A stretch of 64,000 bases of DNA from a virus: IMG/VR virus record IMGVR_UViG_3300009610_000028, positions 1 to 64,000 of that record; one strand, written 5' to 3'. Shown piece by piece: positions 40,418 through 49,579 of the stretch. Positions within the stretch are counted from its first letter, which is position 1. Each line of letters starts with the position of its first letter. A program made the translations under genes and the position numbers. The notes below the pieces were generated by a model that searched no databases, was not told the DNA's origin, and worked only from the letters and a program-made list of their open reading frames with translations.

Positions 40418-40930
40418 ATGCCGGCGAACCCTAACTGGGCACGATGGATTTTCGCTTCCGTGGCAGACACGCTCAAAGCGGTCGCCACCGACATTGACTT
40501 GCCGGTGCTCGTAGAGCACTTCGATGAGCGCACAGCCGCCTTCGAGCAAGCCACCGACAAAGTGGAAATTCGCATCACGGGACCGTTCACTCAGGAACTG
40601 TCTCACAACTACCACCGCATCTGGGTTGATGCGAACGTGCTTCTCACAAGCCGCTACGACGGCGCGAAGAAGAACCCGTTCAACATCATCAAGTACGCGG
40701 GTTTGTTTCACGAGGCTATGGCGGCCCCGATTCCTGTTTGGAATTTCGGGAACGAGCCAGGCGACTACCAGGATGGAAATGTGGATAGCCAGGTATTTCT
40801 TGGCTGCCTCGAACCTCGGCCTGGGAAGAACGACAGCATTCGAGTCTTGCACTTCGGACAGATGGACAAGACCGACAAGATCAAACAGACGGCCGTGGAT
40901 GCACGGTATGTCATCTACCTCAACGAATAA
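40418..40930 (+). CDS. Tail terminator / head-tail protein (170 aa)
   Basis: MPANPNWARWIFASVADTLKAVATDIDLPVLVEHFDERTAAFEQATDKVEIRITGP, then LSHNYHRIWVDANVLLTSRY. Mixed alpha/beta; order coat, head closure, this gene, tail tube is the usual place of the tail terminator. No single decisive motif. Confidence 0.6.
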   Translation: MPANPNWARWIFASVADTLKAVATDIDLPVLVEHFDERTAAFEQATDKVEIRITGPFTQELSHNYHRIWVDANVLLTSRYDGAKKNPFNIIKYAGLFHEAMAAPIPVWNFGNEPGDYQDGNVDSQVFLGCLEPRPGKNDSIRVLHFGQMDKTDKIKQTAVDARYVIYLNE

Positions 40931-40945
40931 TAGCAGGAGATACGA

Positions 40946-41674
40946 ATGGCTCGTATTGAATTGCGAGACGCCGTTATCAAGATCAAAGACGGTCTTGCTG
41001 GAACGGCGCTCATCAACGAGAGCATGGCGATGTCGGGCGATACTGACCTGACCATCGACACTGTTTCTCTCAACACCACGGATACCGATCTGGTTCCCGT
41101 TGGTGCGCGTTTCACTGTGCAAGGCGAGACCGCGAGCACGACTGTTCACACTGTTACCCAACGCACGGGTAACCCGGTGACGAACATTGTCTTCACGCCC
41201 GCTCTCACCGCCGGCACCTATAGCAACAACAACGTCCTCACGTTCACCAGCCAAGAAGTCGAGATCAAAGTCGGCGATGGCGATGTGACCTACACGGAAT
41301 CGAACGAGTACAACTACGATCTTGATCGTGGTGATCTTGACACCGTGCGCGAGGGCAACCAAGTCCCGATGGATGTGTCGTTCGACATTGTGTACGAACA
41401 CATCACCACGGGCACGAATGAGACCATCTCTCCAATGGATGCTCTCAAGCGGAAGGGTGGGGCCACTGAATGGGTCTCCAGTGCGAGCGATCTCTGCGAG
41501 CCTTACGCCGTGGATGTCGAAGTCACGCACGCTTCGCCTTGCGGCACTTCGCAAGACGAGACCACGACCTTCCCCGACTTCCGTAGCGAGTCGCGCGAGA
41601 TCAGTTTCGCCGATTCGGTCATCTCTGTCTCTGGCCGCTGCAATGCCGTCGAACCCATCGTGGCCCGCAGCTAA
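40946..41674 (+). CDS. Tail tube protein, copy 1
   Basis: 242 residues. MARIELRDAVIKIKDGLAGTAL..., beta-rich; C-terminal block EIKVGDGDVTYTESNEYNYDLDRGDLDTVREGNQVPMDVSFDIVYEHITTGT..DALKRKGG is nearly identical in protein and DNA to the next gene. As the first of a recently duplicated pair upstream of the tail chaperone and tape measure it is the likely major tail (tube) protein. Confidence 0.75.
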   Translation: MARIELRDAVIKIKDGLAGTALINESMAMSGDTDLTIDTVSLNTTDTDLVPVGARFTVQGETASTTVHTVTQRTGNPVTNIVFTPALTAGTYSNNNVLTFTSQEVEIKVGDGDVTYTESNEYNYDLDRGDLDTVREGNQVPMDVSFDIVYEHITTGTNETISPMDALKRKGGATEWVSSASDLCEPYAVDVEVTHASPCGTSQDETTTFPDFRSESREISFADSVISVSGRCNAVEPIVARS

Positions 41675-41684
41675 GGAGATATAA

Positions 41685-42707
41685 ATGGCACGGATTGAGC
41701 TTCGAGACGCCATCGTGCGTTTCAAGGATGGTTTTGGAGGGAGCGGCCTAGTCGATGACACGGCAATTGCTGGCGGCAACGACAGCTTGTCCATCGACAC
41801 GCTCACCGGCCTAACCAACAGTGTGACGCTGGTCCCTGTCGGGGCACGCTTCACAATCAACACGGTTGCGGACACGGTGTTCACCGTGACCGAATCAACT
41901 GCGAACGAGATTCAGCGGCTGACGATTGACGCTACTAGCGGCAACTTCACCCTAGACTTCGACGGCGAAGAGACCGCCAACATCTTGTTCAACGCGAATG
42001 CTGCCGCGATCCAAGCAGCGCTGGTTGCTCTGTCCAACATTGGACCGAGCGACGTGGTTGTCACCCTTGTGAGTGGCAGCATCTTCGACATCGAGTTCAC
42101 TGGAGTCTATGAAGGACTCGACGTGGCCTTGATTATTGCAACGGACGTGGACCTTTCCGGCGGTGGCGACACCGTGGGCGTGGTTCTCCGCGAGCCGGCT
42201 GCCAGCACGAACTACATCGAGTTCACCCCTGTCTTGGACGGCGGCGATCTGCCGGCGAACAACGACACGATCACGTTCCTGCCTCAGCAGATCGAAATCA
42301 AGGTGGGCGATGGCGATGTGACCTACACGGAATCAAACGAGTACAACTACGATCTTGATCGTGGCGATCTCGATACCGTCCGTGAAGGCAACCAAGTGCC
42401 GATGGATGTCGCGCTCGACATTGTGTACGAGCACATCACGACTGGCACCAGTGAAACCGTTTCGCCGATGGACGCCTTGAAGAAGAAGGGCGGAGCGTCG
42501 GGATGGTTTAGCTCAGCTTCGGATCAATGCGAACCCTACGCCATTGATGTTGAGATTGAGCATGCGTCTCCCTGCGGAACTTCGCAGGACGAGATTACGG
42601 TGTTCCCAGACTTCCGCAGTGAGTCCCGTGAAGTCAGCTTCTCGGATGCGGTGATCTCTGTCTCTGGTCGCTGCAATGCGGTCGAGCCGATTGTGACTCG
42701 CGTCTAA
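41685..42707 (+). CDS. Tail tube protein, copy 2 with inserted Ig-like domain
   Basis: 340 residues, starting MARIELRDAIVRFKDGFGGSGL. Same frame as copy 1, but with about 90 extra residues in the middle (SGNFTLDFDGEETANILFNANAAAIQAALVAL...VVVTLVSGSIFDIEFTG), the Ig-like phage domain also found at 29928-30632. The last ~155 residues match copy 1 almost exactly. Probably an alternative tube protein carrying surface projections. Confidence 0.75.
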   Translation: MARIELRDAIVRFKDGFGGSGLVDDTAIAGGNDSLSIDTLTGLTNSVTLVPVGARFTINTVADTVFTVTESTANEIQRLTIDATSGNFTLDFDGEETANILFNANAAAIQAALVALSNIGPSDVVVTLVSGSIFDIEFTGVYEGLDVALIIATDVDLSGGGDTVGVVLREPAASTNYIEFTPVLDGGDLPANNDTITFLPQQIEIKVGDGDVTYTESNEYNYDLDRGDLDTVREGNQVPMDVALDIVYEHITTGTSETVSPMDALKKKGGASGWFSSASDQCEPYAIDVEIEHASPCGTSQDEITVFPDFRSESREVSFSDAVISVSGRCNAVEPIVTRV

Positions 42708-42727
42708 ACAGTTCTCAGTCAGTTCAT

Positions 42728-42758
42728 AGCCGGGCTGACGCTCTGCGCCAGCCCGGCT
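42728..42758 (+). terminator. Terminator after tail tube genes
   Basis: AGCCGGGCTG (42728-42737) and CAGCCCGGCT (42749-42758) form a perfect 10-bp stem with an 11-base loop; the tail TCTCTTAAC is only moderately T-rich. Would let the tube genes be transcribed above the tape-measure genes. Confidence 0.7.
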
Positions 42759-42787
42759 TCTCTTAACTATGCGAGGGAGAAATCGCA

Positions 42788-43309
42788 ATGAAGATTGGTG
42801 GAGTTGATCCGAAGACTTTGACCCCGGAGTACACGCTTGTTCTTCCGCGTGGCGAGTCTGTCATCGTATTCAAAGCTCGTGGTCTGAAAGATTACGACGA
42901 GTTCAACAAGCTGTGCCCTGAGCCGTCCGTGCCCCGGAAGCTCACGAAGGACGGCTACGTTGATGACCTCAAGAACACAAACTACACGATTGATCGTGCC
43001 AGCTACGAGAAGCGACGGCTGGCTTACATGATCGTCAAGTCACTGGAACCATCGGCCATCGAGTGGGAGACAGTGAACATCGACGTTCCCGGAACGTGGG
43101 CAAATTGGGAAGTCGATCTCAAGAACTCGGAATTCTCGCAAGTCGAGATGAACCGAGTTGTCGGCCTTGTCCTCGAAGCGAACTGCCTTGACGAACTCAA
43201 GCTCAAGCAGGCCCGCGATGTTTTTCTACGTGGTCCTCAGCCGGGGTCGGCCGCATCAAGTGGCCAGACTACCGAACCGGAGAATACGCCGTCTGGCGTG
43301 CCTGCGTAA
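42788..43309 (+). CDS. Tail assembly chaperone (G-like, unshifted product)
   Basis: 173 residues, between the tube genes and the tape measure, the standard place for the two overlapping chaperones. LPRGESVIVFKARGLKDYDEFNKLCPEPSVP and the helical ..KQARDVFLRGPQPGSAAS... The zero frame ends at 43309 with a Ser/Gly/Pro tail (QTTEPENTPSGVPA). See the frameshift product entry. Confidence 0.8.
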   Translation: MKIGGVDPKTLTPEYTLVLPRGESVIVFKARGLKDYDEFNKLCPEPSVPRKLTKDGYVDDLKNTNYTIDRASYEKRRLAYMIVKSLEPSAIEWETVNIDVPGTWANWEVDLKNSEFSQVEMNRVVGLVLEANCLDELKLKQARDVFLRGPQPGSAASSGQTTEPENTPSGVPA

Positions 43310-43470
43310 GGCTAGGCATTCTCCCGCCCAACGTGAATCCACGTTGGGACGAAAACGGCCCAATGACTCAGGCCATGATCGTCGCCTTCGATCAGATCAC
43401 GACGAACGACGAAATGGAGCATGAGGCTCGAATGCTTGGGGCAGGGAAGCCCTCGGCCAAGAAAGCATAA
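43243..43470 (+). CDS. -1 frameshift extension of the tail chaperone (GT-like)
   Basis: In the -1 frame, after a stop at about 43190, the sequence is open to TAA 43468-43470 and reads VGRIKWPDYRTGEYAVWRACVRLGILPPNVNPRW...GAGKPSAKKA, clearly protein-like and with no start codon near its beginning. Candidate slip sites in the overlap are T5 C (43221-43226) and GGGG T (43243-43247), where a -1 slip of the P-site GGG re-pairs perfectly. The long GT product and short G product would together guide the tape measure, as in lambda. Confidence 0.75.
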   Translation, partial: GVGRIKWPDYRTGEYAVWRACVRLGILPPNVNPRWDENGPMTQAMIVAFDQITTNDEMEHEARMLGAGKPSAKKA

Positions 43471-43482
43471 GGGCTGTGGACC

Positions 43483-44001
43483 ATGAAATTCACGGGCAAG
43501 TTCAAAGCACCACGACTGGCGCTCAAGCAATACCAAAAGCGCCTTGCTCAACAACTCAACACAGCCATCGCGGAAGCGACGGCTGAATGGTTGGGCGCAG
43601 TAGTAGATCGGGTGCCGGTGTGGAGTGGTGCATCACGCGCTACGTTCCTGCCGCTCGCCCGCGCAATCGACTACTCGTTGACCATTCAACCCTCCGTATT
43701 CGCAGGGCGGAATCGAGTCAACCTCGGCTTGTCACGATCAGACGGCGTAGTCGTATCTGATCCTGCCGCCGGCAAGTTCTTCATGCACTACGAGACGAGC
43801 TTACCGCATCTGATCTGGAACGAGTTTCACAACGCAAACATCGACCCCGATCCTACTAAGTTCCGCGACGTGGACCTTATTGACCCAGGCCCTTACGAGT
43901 TTCAAAAGCTCGGCCAGGAAGCCTTCGAGCGTTACGCGGCAGGCGTCTCTCTGCCTGATCCGTATCTTTCTCTTCGCGTCAGAACAATCCGGGTGAAGTA
44001 G
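43483..44001 (+). CDS. Minor tail protein (172 aa)
   Basis: MKFTGKFKAPRLALKQYQKRLAQQLNTAIAEATAEWLGAVVDRVPVWSGASRATF has the features of HK97-gp10-like minor head-tail proteins (helical basic N-terminus, VPVxxGxSRxT). Located between chaperone and tape measure here. One base before the tape-measure start. Confidence 0.65.
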   Translation: MKFTGKFKAPRLALKQYQKRLAQQLNTAIAEATAEWLGAVVDRVPVWSGASRATFLPLARAIDYSLTIQPSVFAGRNRVNLGLSRSDGVVVSDPAAGKFFMHYETSLPHLIWNEFHNANIDPDPTKFRDVDLIDPGPYEFQKLGQEAFERYAAGVSLPDPYLSLRVRTIRVK

Positions 44002-47000
44002 ATGGCTGATATTACCCAGACACTCGGCTTTGACGCCGGGCAGGCTCTGGCTGCGCTCCAGCAGCTAGACGGCAGCCTTGCCACGTTCGAGGCACGGCTG
44101 CAAAGCACGGCGACTGCGCTCAATACCTTCAAGACAGGTGGGCGTGGCATCGCTGGTGGCTTCACGAGAATTGGTAACGCCGCTGGTACAGCAACCACGG
44201 CACTCAATTCATTCCATCAAGCGGCTGCGGCAGCGAACCAAGCGGCGGTCCCACAGACGCCCGCTAACATCCAGGCGCTCATCCAAACGCTCACTCAGGT
44301 TCAAAGTAGCCTGAACGGACTGGTTGGATCGGCGAACAAAGCACAAGCCGCGATCAACAAGCTCGCGACAAGCTCTGGACAGAATCTGAAAGCAGCCCAA
44401 GGGGCGGCCTCCAAACTGGTAGTCACCTTCGGCACGCTGGCACGAGTCGTACAGACTCAGTTGATTGTGCGTGCCCTCTCGACCCTGCGCAGCGGACTAG
44501 AAGATTCAGTCGGCCAGGCAATTAAGTTCGAGACGCAACTAGCTCAGATTCAAACGATTGGCGGGCAGACAGTTGGCAGCTTGGGCGCAATCGGCGCACA
44601 AGTCCGAGCACTCAGCGAAGAGTTCGCTCAGCCGATTGAAGACGTAGCCCAAGGCTTCTATGACATCTTGTCGAATCAGATCGGCAACGCCGCTGATTCG
44701 GCCCTGGTGCTCCGTGAGTCCTTGCTGCTCTCCAAGGTCGCTGTGTCGAGCACGGCCGATGCCGCGAATGCTCTGTCGAGCATCATCAACAGCTACAACC
44801 TGAACGCCTCCGACGCTGCCGACATTAGCGGCAAGCTGTTCGCTGCGGTGGATGTCGGGCGATTCGTGCTTAGCGACATCGCGAACACCATCGGTCGAGT
44901 GACAACGCTCGGTGCTGAGATGGGCGTCACGCTGGACGAAGTGCTCGCCTCTCTCTCGACGTTGACGATCAACGGTGTCAAGGCTGACGAAGCCATGACG
45001 CTCTTGTCGAATGCGATGCGTGGTCTGCTCAAGCCGACAAAGGCTATGCAGGCGGCGTTCGCCGAACTCAACGTCGATAGCGCCGAGATCGGTATTGCCA
45101 CCTTCGGCTTCCAAGGCTTCCTAGAGAAGTTGCGGGAGACGACGAATGGCACCGCCTCGGAGATCACCCAACTCACTGAGAACATCCGCGTGGGTCGCGG
45201 AGTGTTCGGCTTGACCGGAAAGGCCGCCGAACAATACCAGAAGGCCCTCGAAGAGATCAGAAAGAGCGGCGCGCAAAACGCTCGCGAGAAGTCGGCTCTG
45301 ATCCTGGAGACCAATGCTCAGCAAGTCCAGAAGGAATTTACCGAGCTTCGCAACCTGTTGGTTGTGGACTTCGGTCAGAAGGCTCTGCCTGTCATCAAAG
45401 AACTCTTCGACGCCTTCGGTGTCGAAGGGAAGACTGGAATCCTGGCGGTCACTGACTCCCTATTGTTCTTCCTTAGCTCACTTGCAAAGGCACAGAAGGA
45501 AGCCTCCGAGTTTTGGGGTCCGATCATCACGGGGGCCTTGCGGTTTTCAGACATCATCACACTTGGAATCATTCCAGGTCTCGGTGAGTTGAACGATGCG
45601 CTCACTGGCAACGCACTGAGCGTTGACCAAATCCGGCGCAAGCAGGAAGTGCAGTTCAATGAGTTCAGCAAGAACGTCGATCAAGAGGCCGCGCTGCTCT
45701 TGATCGCTGAGAAGAAGAAACAAACCTCTCGGCAAGAAACGATTGACATTGCGTTCAAGTCACAACTTGAACTCGCTGCTCAAGTCGATGCGATCTACAA
45801 GAAGGATCGCGACAGTGCCGTTGCTGCCCAGAAGCAAATCACGGATCGCATCAAGGGCCAATTGAAAGAGCGGCTCTCGTTGATCGAGAAGGTCATCAAC
45901 GAGCTTGAGAAGAAGCAGCAAGACTCGCAGCGAATCGTTGATAAGAATCGCAAAGAGAGTGCTGACCTCTTCCTCAAGGGCGAAGAGAAGTTCTTTGACC
46001 GACGCATTCGGTTTTTCAGCGAAGAGCAAAAAGCTGTTCTTGATATTCAGCGGTCACAGGAACTGAGTCGCCGAGCGTCCGACCTTGCGAACAAGCAGGA
46101 CTTCGAGGGCGCAGACGAGCTTCTCCAGAACGCAGACGCCCGCGCCAATGCGGCCTTGGAACTCGCAGACAACCGGCTCAAGGAAGCGAAGAGTTCCCAA
46201 GAGCAGTTCGACGCCCAACAGCAAATCCTGTCAGCAGAGAACGAGGTCAAGAGGGTTCTACAAGAACGCCTCAATCTGCGAGCACAAGAGAACAAGCTGG
46301 CAGAGGAACAAGCGGCTGCGGCTCAGAAGGAAATCGTTGCCCGTCGCGAACAGTTGAAAGACGCGAAGGAACTGATCGGTCAGATCACCAAGTTCCAAGT
46401 GCTCGCCAAGGATGAAGGCAAGAGCATTGGTGATCGAGAGACCGCGAAGAAAGCAATCGAGCCACTCGCAAAGCAGCTTGAAAGCGTCTTGAGTCGCGGC
46501 GATCTGAGCATCGAGCAATTTCTAGGTATCCAGGACTTCACAAAGAAGATTCGCGGTGACTTTGAAAGCGCACTCGATGGTCGGCCTGTCAGTTTGAACT
46601 TTGCCTTCCAAGAAGGCATCAACGACATCTTCAACAAGCTGAACGGACATCGCGTCGAGATCACTGGACTTATCAACAAGCTCGAACTGTCGAGCGAAGC
46701 GAAGTTCAGCGAAGTGACCGGAGCGAAGGAGATTCGCAAGGCATTAGTCGATAAGAAAAACGAACTCGGCAAAGCCATCAACGATCTCTCCGGCATCCCG
46801 CAGAGCGAAGCGAATCTCAAGAAGACTCGCGAGCGGGCTGGCAAACTAGCTTTAGACCCCTCGCTGGAAAATGCCAATAAGTTTCTCAGGGGCGATCTGA
46901 CTGATGTTCAGGCTGAGGCCGAGAAGGCAATTCAAGGCCAGGCGAACATCCTCGAAGTCCTGATCGACCACTTCCTGACGGCTCGGAAAGAGATGCAGGC

Positions 47001-47775
47001 GGAGGCTCAAACCCTCACGGGCGAAGAGAATCAGGTCAAGCGCGATACGCTTGTCACAGGTGCCGAAACTCTGTTCACGCTAGTCGGCACTCTCAAAGAG
47101 TTGCAAGAGGGCGCGATCAAGCTCCAGGCTCTCAAGAACTCTGAGTCCCAGGTAAACGCCGCTATCAACCAGAATCAGGCCGTTGGCCTGGGCGCTGAGT
47201 TTGATAAGACGAAGCTTGCGGAGAATCAGCAAGCGGCCATCGACAAAGCGAAAGAACTCAATGTGCAGACGGCTGGTGTTGGCACGGCTGCCATCGCCGG
47301 CGCTGCGGCGGCGGCTCAGCCGCTTGACGGTTTGAAGGGCAAGCTGGACGCTGCGGCAACTTCTGCTGCTCGACTGAAAGCGATCCTGAATGACATCAAC
47401 GCTCCCGACATTGAAGAACCCGATTTCGAGTTCGACATGCGGGGTGGAGTGATTCGTGGATTCAATCGTGGTGGTCGGATCAACAGTCGCTACTTCGCCA
47501 AGGGCGGACTCGCTCGTGGCACCGACACAATTCCAACGATGCTTGGCTCTGGCGAAACAGTCGTCGATGCCAAGAACAGTTCTCGCTTCTTCTCTCAACT
47601 CCAAGCAATTCGTGCTGGTGTGACGCCCAACTTCGACCGAAGTCCAGGCGTGACCCATCACAACACCACTGTGGGTGACATCATCATCCAGGGCGCTCAG
47701 CAACCTAACAAGGTTGCACGAGAAGTCATGTCTGCGATCAAGCGTGAGCAACGTCGCAACACGAGCCGCCTGTAA
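44002..47775 (+). CDS. Tail tape measure protein
   Basis: 1257 residues, by far the longest gene, after the chaperones. Residues about 170-370 (FETQLAQIQTIGGQTVGSLGAIGAQVRALSEEFAQPIEDVAQGFYDIL....LGAEMGVTLDEVLASLSTLTINGVKADEAMTLLSNAMRGLLKPTKAMQAAF) match the TP901-type tape-measure core. Long charged coiled coils fill the middle and a Gly-rich segment with RGGVIRGFNRGGRINSRYFAKGG precedes the end. Sets tail length; long enough for a tail of roughly 180 nm at 1.5 angstroms per residue. Confidence 0.9.
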   Translation: MADITQTLGFDAGQALAALQQLDGSLATFEARLQSTATALNTFKTGGRGIAGGFTRIGNAAGTATTALNSFHQAAAAANQAAVPQTPANIQALIQTLTQVQSSLNGLVGSANKAQAAINKLATSSGQNLKAAQGAASKLVVTFGTLARVVQTQLIVRALSTLRSGLEDSVGQAIKFETQLAQIQTIGGQTVGSLGAIGAQVRALSEEFAQPIEDVAQGFYDILSNQIGNAADSALVLRESLLLSKVAVSSTADAANALSSIINSYNLNASDAADISGKLFAAVDVGRFVLSDIANTIGRVTTLGAEMGVTLDEVLASLSTLTINGVKADEAMTLLSNAMRGLLKPTKAMQAAFAELNVDSAEIGIATFGFQGFLEKLRETTNGTASEITQLTENIRVGRGVFGLTGKAAEQYQKALEEIRKSGAQNAREKSALILETNAQQVQKEFTELRNLLVVDFGQKALPVIKELFDAFGVEGKTGILAVTDSLLFFLSSLAKAQKEASEFWGPIITGALRFSDIITLGIIPGLGELNDALTGNALSVDQIRRKQEVQFNEFSKNVDQEAALLLIAEKKKQTSRQETIDIAFKSQLELAAQVDAIYKKDRDSAVAAQKQITDRIKGQLKERLSLIEKVINELEKKQQDSQRIVDKNRKESADLFLKGEEKFFDRRIRFFSEEQKAVLDIQRSQELSRRASDLANKQDFEGADELLQNADARANAALELADNRLKEAKSSQEQFDAQQQILSAENEVKRVLQERLNLRAQENKLAEEQAAAAQKEIVARREQLKDAKELIGQITKFQVLAKDEGKSIGDRETAKKAIEPLAKQLESVLSRGDLSIEQFLGIQDFTKKIRGDFESALDGRPVSLNFAFQEGINDIFNKLNGHRVEITGLINKLELSSEAKFSEVTGAKEIRKALVDKKNELGKAINDLSGIPQSEANLKKTRERAGKLALDPSLENANKFLRGDLTDVQAEAEKAIQGQANILEVLIDHFLTARKEMQAEAQTLTGEENQVKRDTLVTGAETLFTLVGTLKELQEGAIKLQALKNSESQVNAAINQNQAVGLGAEFDKTKLAENQQAAIDKAKELNVQTAGVGTAAIAGAAAAAQPLDGLKGKLDAAATSAARLKAILNDINAPDIEEPDFEFDMRGGVIRGFNRGGRINSRYFAKGGLARGTDTIPTMLGSGETVVDAKNSSRFFSQLQAIRAGVTPNFDRSPGVTHHNTTVGDIIIQGAQQPNKVAREVMSAIKREQRRNTSRL

Positions 47776-47854
47776 CTGAGTGGCCGCAACGTGTGGCCCT
47801 CTTCTTTTGCCGCCGGCTCAGGCGGTCGCGCATTCATCTCTTTGGGGAGACCCT

Positions 47855-48409
47855 ATGGCTGACGTTAAGACTCATATTCCACTCCGAGGTAAATTCCGCG
47901 TCGAGCACTGGCGTGAAGGCAAGTTGCTCCGCGTGCATGAATTTCCCAACGGCATCACAACCGAAGGCAAGAACCGCTTGCTCGATGTGATGTTCCACGG
48001 CACCACTGCCCACGGCACGTGGTATCTGGGACTCATCGACAACGCGAGCTTTACCGCGTTGGCCGCTGCCGACAACTACGACAACATCAACCAGGCCGGC
48101 AACGGTTGGGATGAGTTCGATGACTACACTGACGCCAACAACGCCAGTAGCGCGGTCACTCGGCCTACATGGGCTGAGGGTGCTGCGGCGAGTTCTTCGA
48201 TTACCAACTCCACTGCTGCCATCTACGACATCACCGCGACTGGGACGGTGAAAGGAATCTTCGCTGTAGCAGGCACGAATGCTCAGACGAAGAACGATCA
48301 CACTGCTGGAACCGCGCACGCCCTCTGGGCCACGGCGTTGTTCAATCAGGGTGACCAAGCCGTGAATAACGGTGACCAACTTCGCGTCACATACACGGTG
48401 AGTGCATAA
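47855..48409 (+). CDS. Tail-associated structural protein (184 aa)
   Basis: ATG 47855 after TTTGGGGAGACCCT. LRGKFRVEHWREGKLLRVHEFPNGITTEGKNRLLDVMFHG...WYLGLIDNASFTALAAADNYDNINQAGNGWDEFDDYTD is a very common phage structural pattern. Followed by a terminator, so it may be made in large amounts. Confidence 0.75.
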   Translation: MADVKTHIPLRGKFRVEHWREGKLLRVHEFPNGITTEGKNRLLDVMFHGTTAHGTWYLGLIDNASFTALAAADNYDNINQAGNGWDEFDDYTDANNASSAVTRPTWAEGAAASSSITNSTAAIYDITATGTVKGIFAVAGTNAQTKNDHTAGTAHALWATALFNQGDQAVNNGDQLRVTYTVSA

Positions 48410-48419
48410 CTCCCTCGCC

Positions 48420-48460
48420 AAGGCCGGGTGTGGGTGCAAGCCCCGCCCGGCCTTGTTTTC
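48420..48460 (+). terminator. Terminator
   Basis: AAGGCCGGG (48420-48428) and CCCGGCCTT (48446-48454), then GTTTTC. Strong stem, short T tract. Confidence 0.8.
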
Positions 48461-48475
48461 TATATGGAGGGTGCA

Positions 48476-49579
48476 ATGAGCGTAAGAGACTTTGACGGCT
48501 TCGAGAGCTATGGCACCACTGGTGCTGTCGCCAGTTACTTTGGCAACCGTTATACGTGGTACGACACTCCGGGTGGCGATCAAGTCCCATTCTACAACAA
48601 CCTGGAAGTTGCCACCGGCAGACTTGCAGGCTTCGGTGTCAAGAATGGTGCAAGTGCGGCAGCCTGCTATTTCCGCTTGCAGAAGTCAGGCCCGTTCGCA
48701 GACGGCAATGTCACGGTTGGCTTCGCGTGCAAAATCGGCGGTGAGCATAAGTTCTTCACCCTTATCGAACTGGCACTCGAAGACGACTTTGATTTCGTAG
48801 AGGCCGAGAACTTCAATCTCCGCACAGAAGCTGACGGGAACATTTCGGTCTATTTCCAGAACTCATTGCTCGACACGACTACCGGCATTGATCTGGACGA
48901 CAGCGACTGGCACTACATTGAGTTCAACGCCAAGTGTCATCCCAGTGCTGGTTCATACCAATTGATCGTCGATGGCGTAACTGCATTGTCGGACACGGGT
49001 CTCGATAGTCAAGTCTTCCCCGATGCCGGTCACTTCATTGAAGGCCGATACGAGGGAATGGAATGGGGCAATCAGGACGATACCGATCCCGATTATCAGT
49101 TCGACGATATGTACATCACGCTGGACGATGCGTCTGGCTTGAATGACGGTGTGCTAGGTCCACGAGTTGTGGAAGCGATCACTCCCAATGCGGACGGTGA
49201 CACCACTGACTGGACTCCAAGCACGGGAACCGATAACTACGCGCTGGTTGATGAGAATCCGCCAAACGACGACACCGACTACAACGAGGCAGCCGACTCC
49301 AGCAACGTCACAGACTTGTACCAATACACGAGTCTTTCAACAATCGTTGGTGCGGTGAATGCGGTGATGATTCTCACCACACTGAAACATGACACAAGCA
49401 TCGGTTTCTACGACACGCTCTGGAAAGAAAACGGCACACAAGACGATGACAGCGGCCCAAGCATCTCCACTGATTACGAACAGCGCCCGGTACTCGTAGA
49501 GCAAAGTCCTGACGGTCCTACGAACTGGACGGTCTCACGAGTAAACGGCGCACAATTCGGGATCAAGGAGGACGGCTAA
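48476..49579 (+). CDS. LamG-like jelly-roll virion protein (367 aa)
   Basis: ATG 48476 after TATGGAGGGTGCA. MSVRDFDGFESYGT, then a concanavalin-like beta-sandwich with ..NLRTEADGNISVYFQNSLLDT....DDSDWHYIEFNAKCHPSAGSYQLIVDGVTAL, as in LamG/laminin-G phage domains, and a more acidic C-terminal part. Probably a tail fibre or surface carbohydrate-binding protein. Confidence 0.7.
   Translation: MSVRDFDGFESYGTTGAVASYFGNRYTWYDTPGGDQVPFYNNLEVATGRLAGFGVKNGASAAACYFRLQKSGPFADGNVTVGFACKIGGEHKFFTLIELALEDDFDFVEAENFNLRTEADGNISVYFQNSLLDTTTGIDLDDSDWHYIEFNAKCHPSAGSYQLIVDGVTALSDTGLDSQVFPDAGHFIEGRYEGMEWGNQDDTDPDYQFDDMYITLDDASGLNDGVLGPRVVEAITPNADGDTTDWTPSTGTDNYALVDENPPNDDTDYNEAADSSNVTDLYQYTSLSTIVGAVNAVMILTTLKHDTSIGFYDTLWKENGTQDDDSGPSISTDYEQRPVLVEQSPDGPTNWTVSRVNGAQFGIKEDG

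Noticed and set aside
40262-41884. 540-codon open frame on the minus strand
   Set aside because: Antisense to three head-tail and tail-tube genes with good starts and family patterns; no ribosome-binding site.
43158-43424. Plus-one frame open reading (starts near 43158) over the chaperone
   Set aside because: Its sequence is Arg/Ser-rich and not protein-like, whereas the -1 frame reads as a natural protein to 43470.
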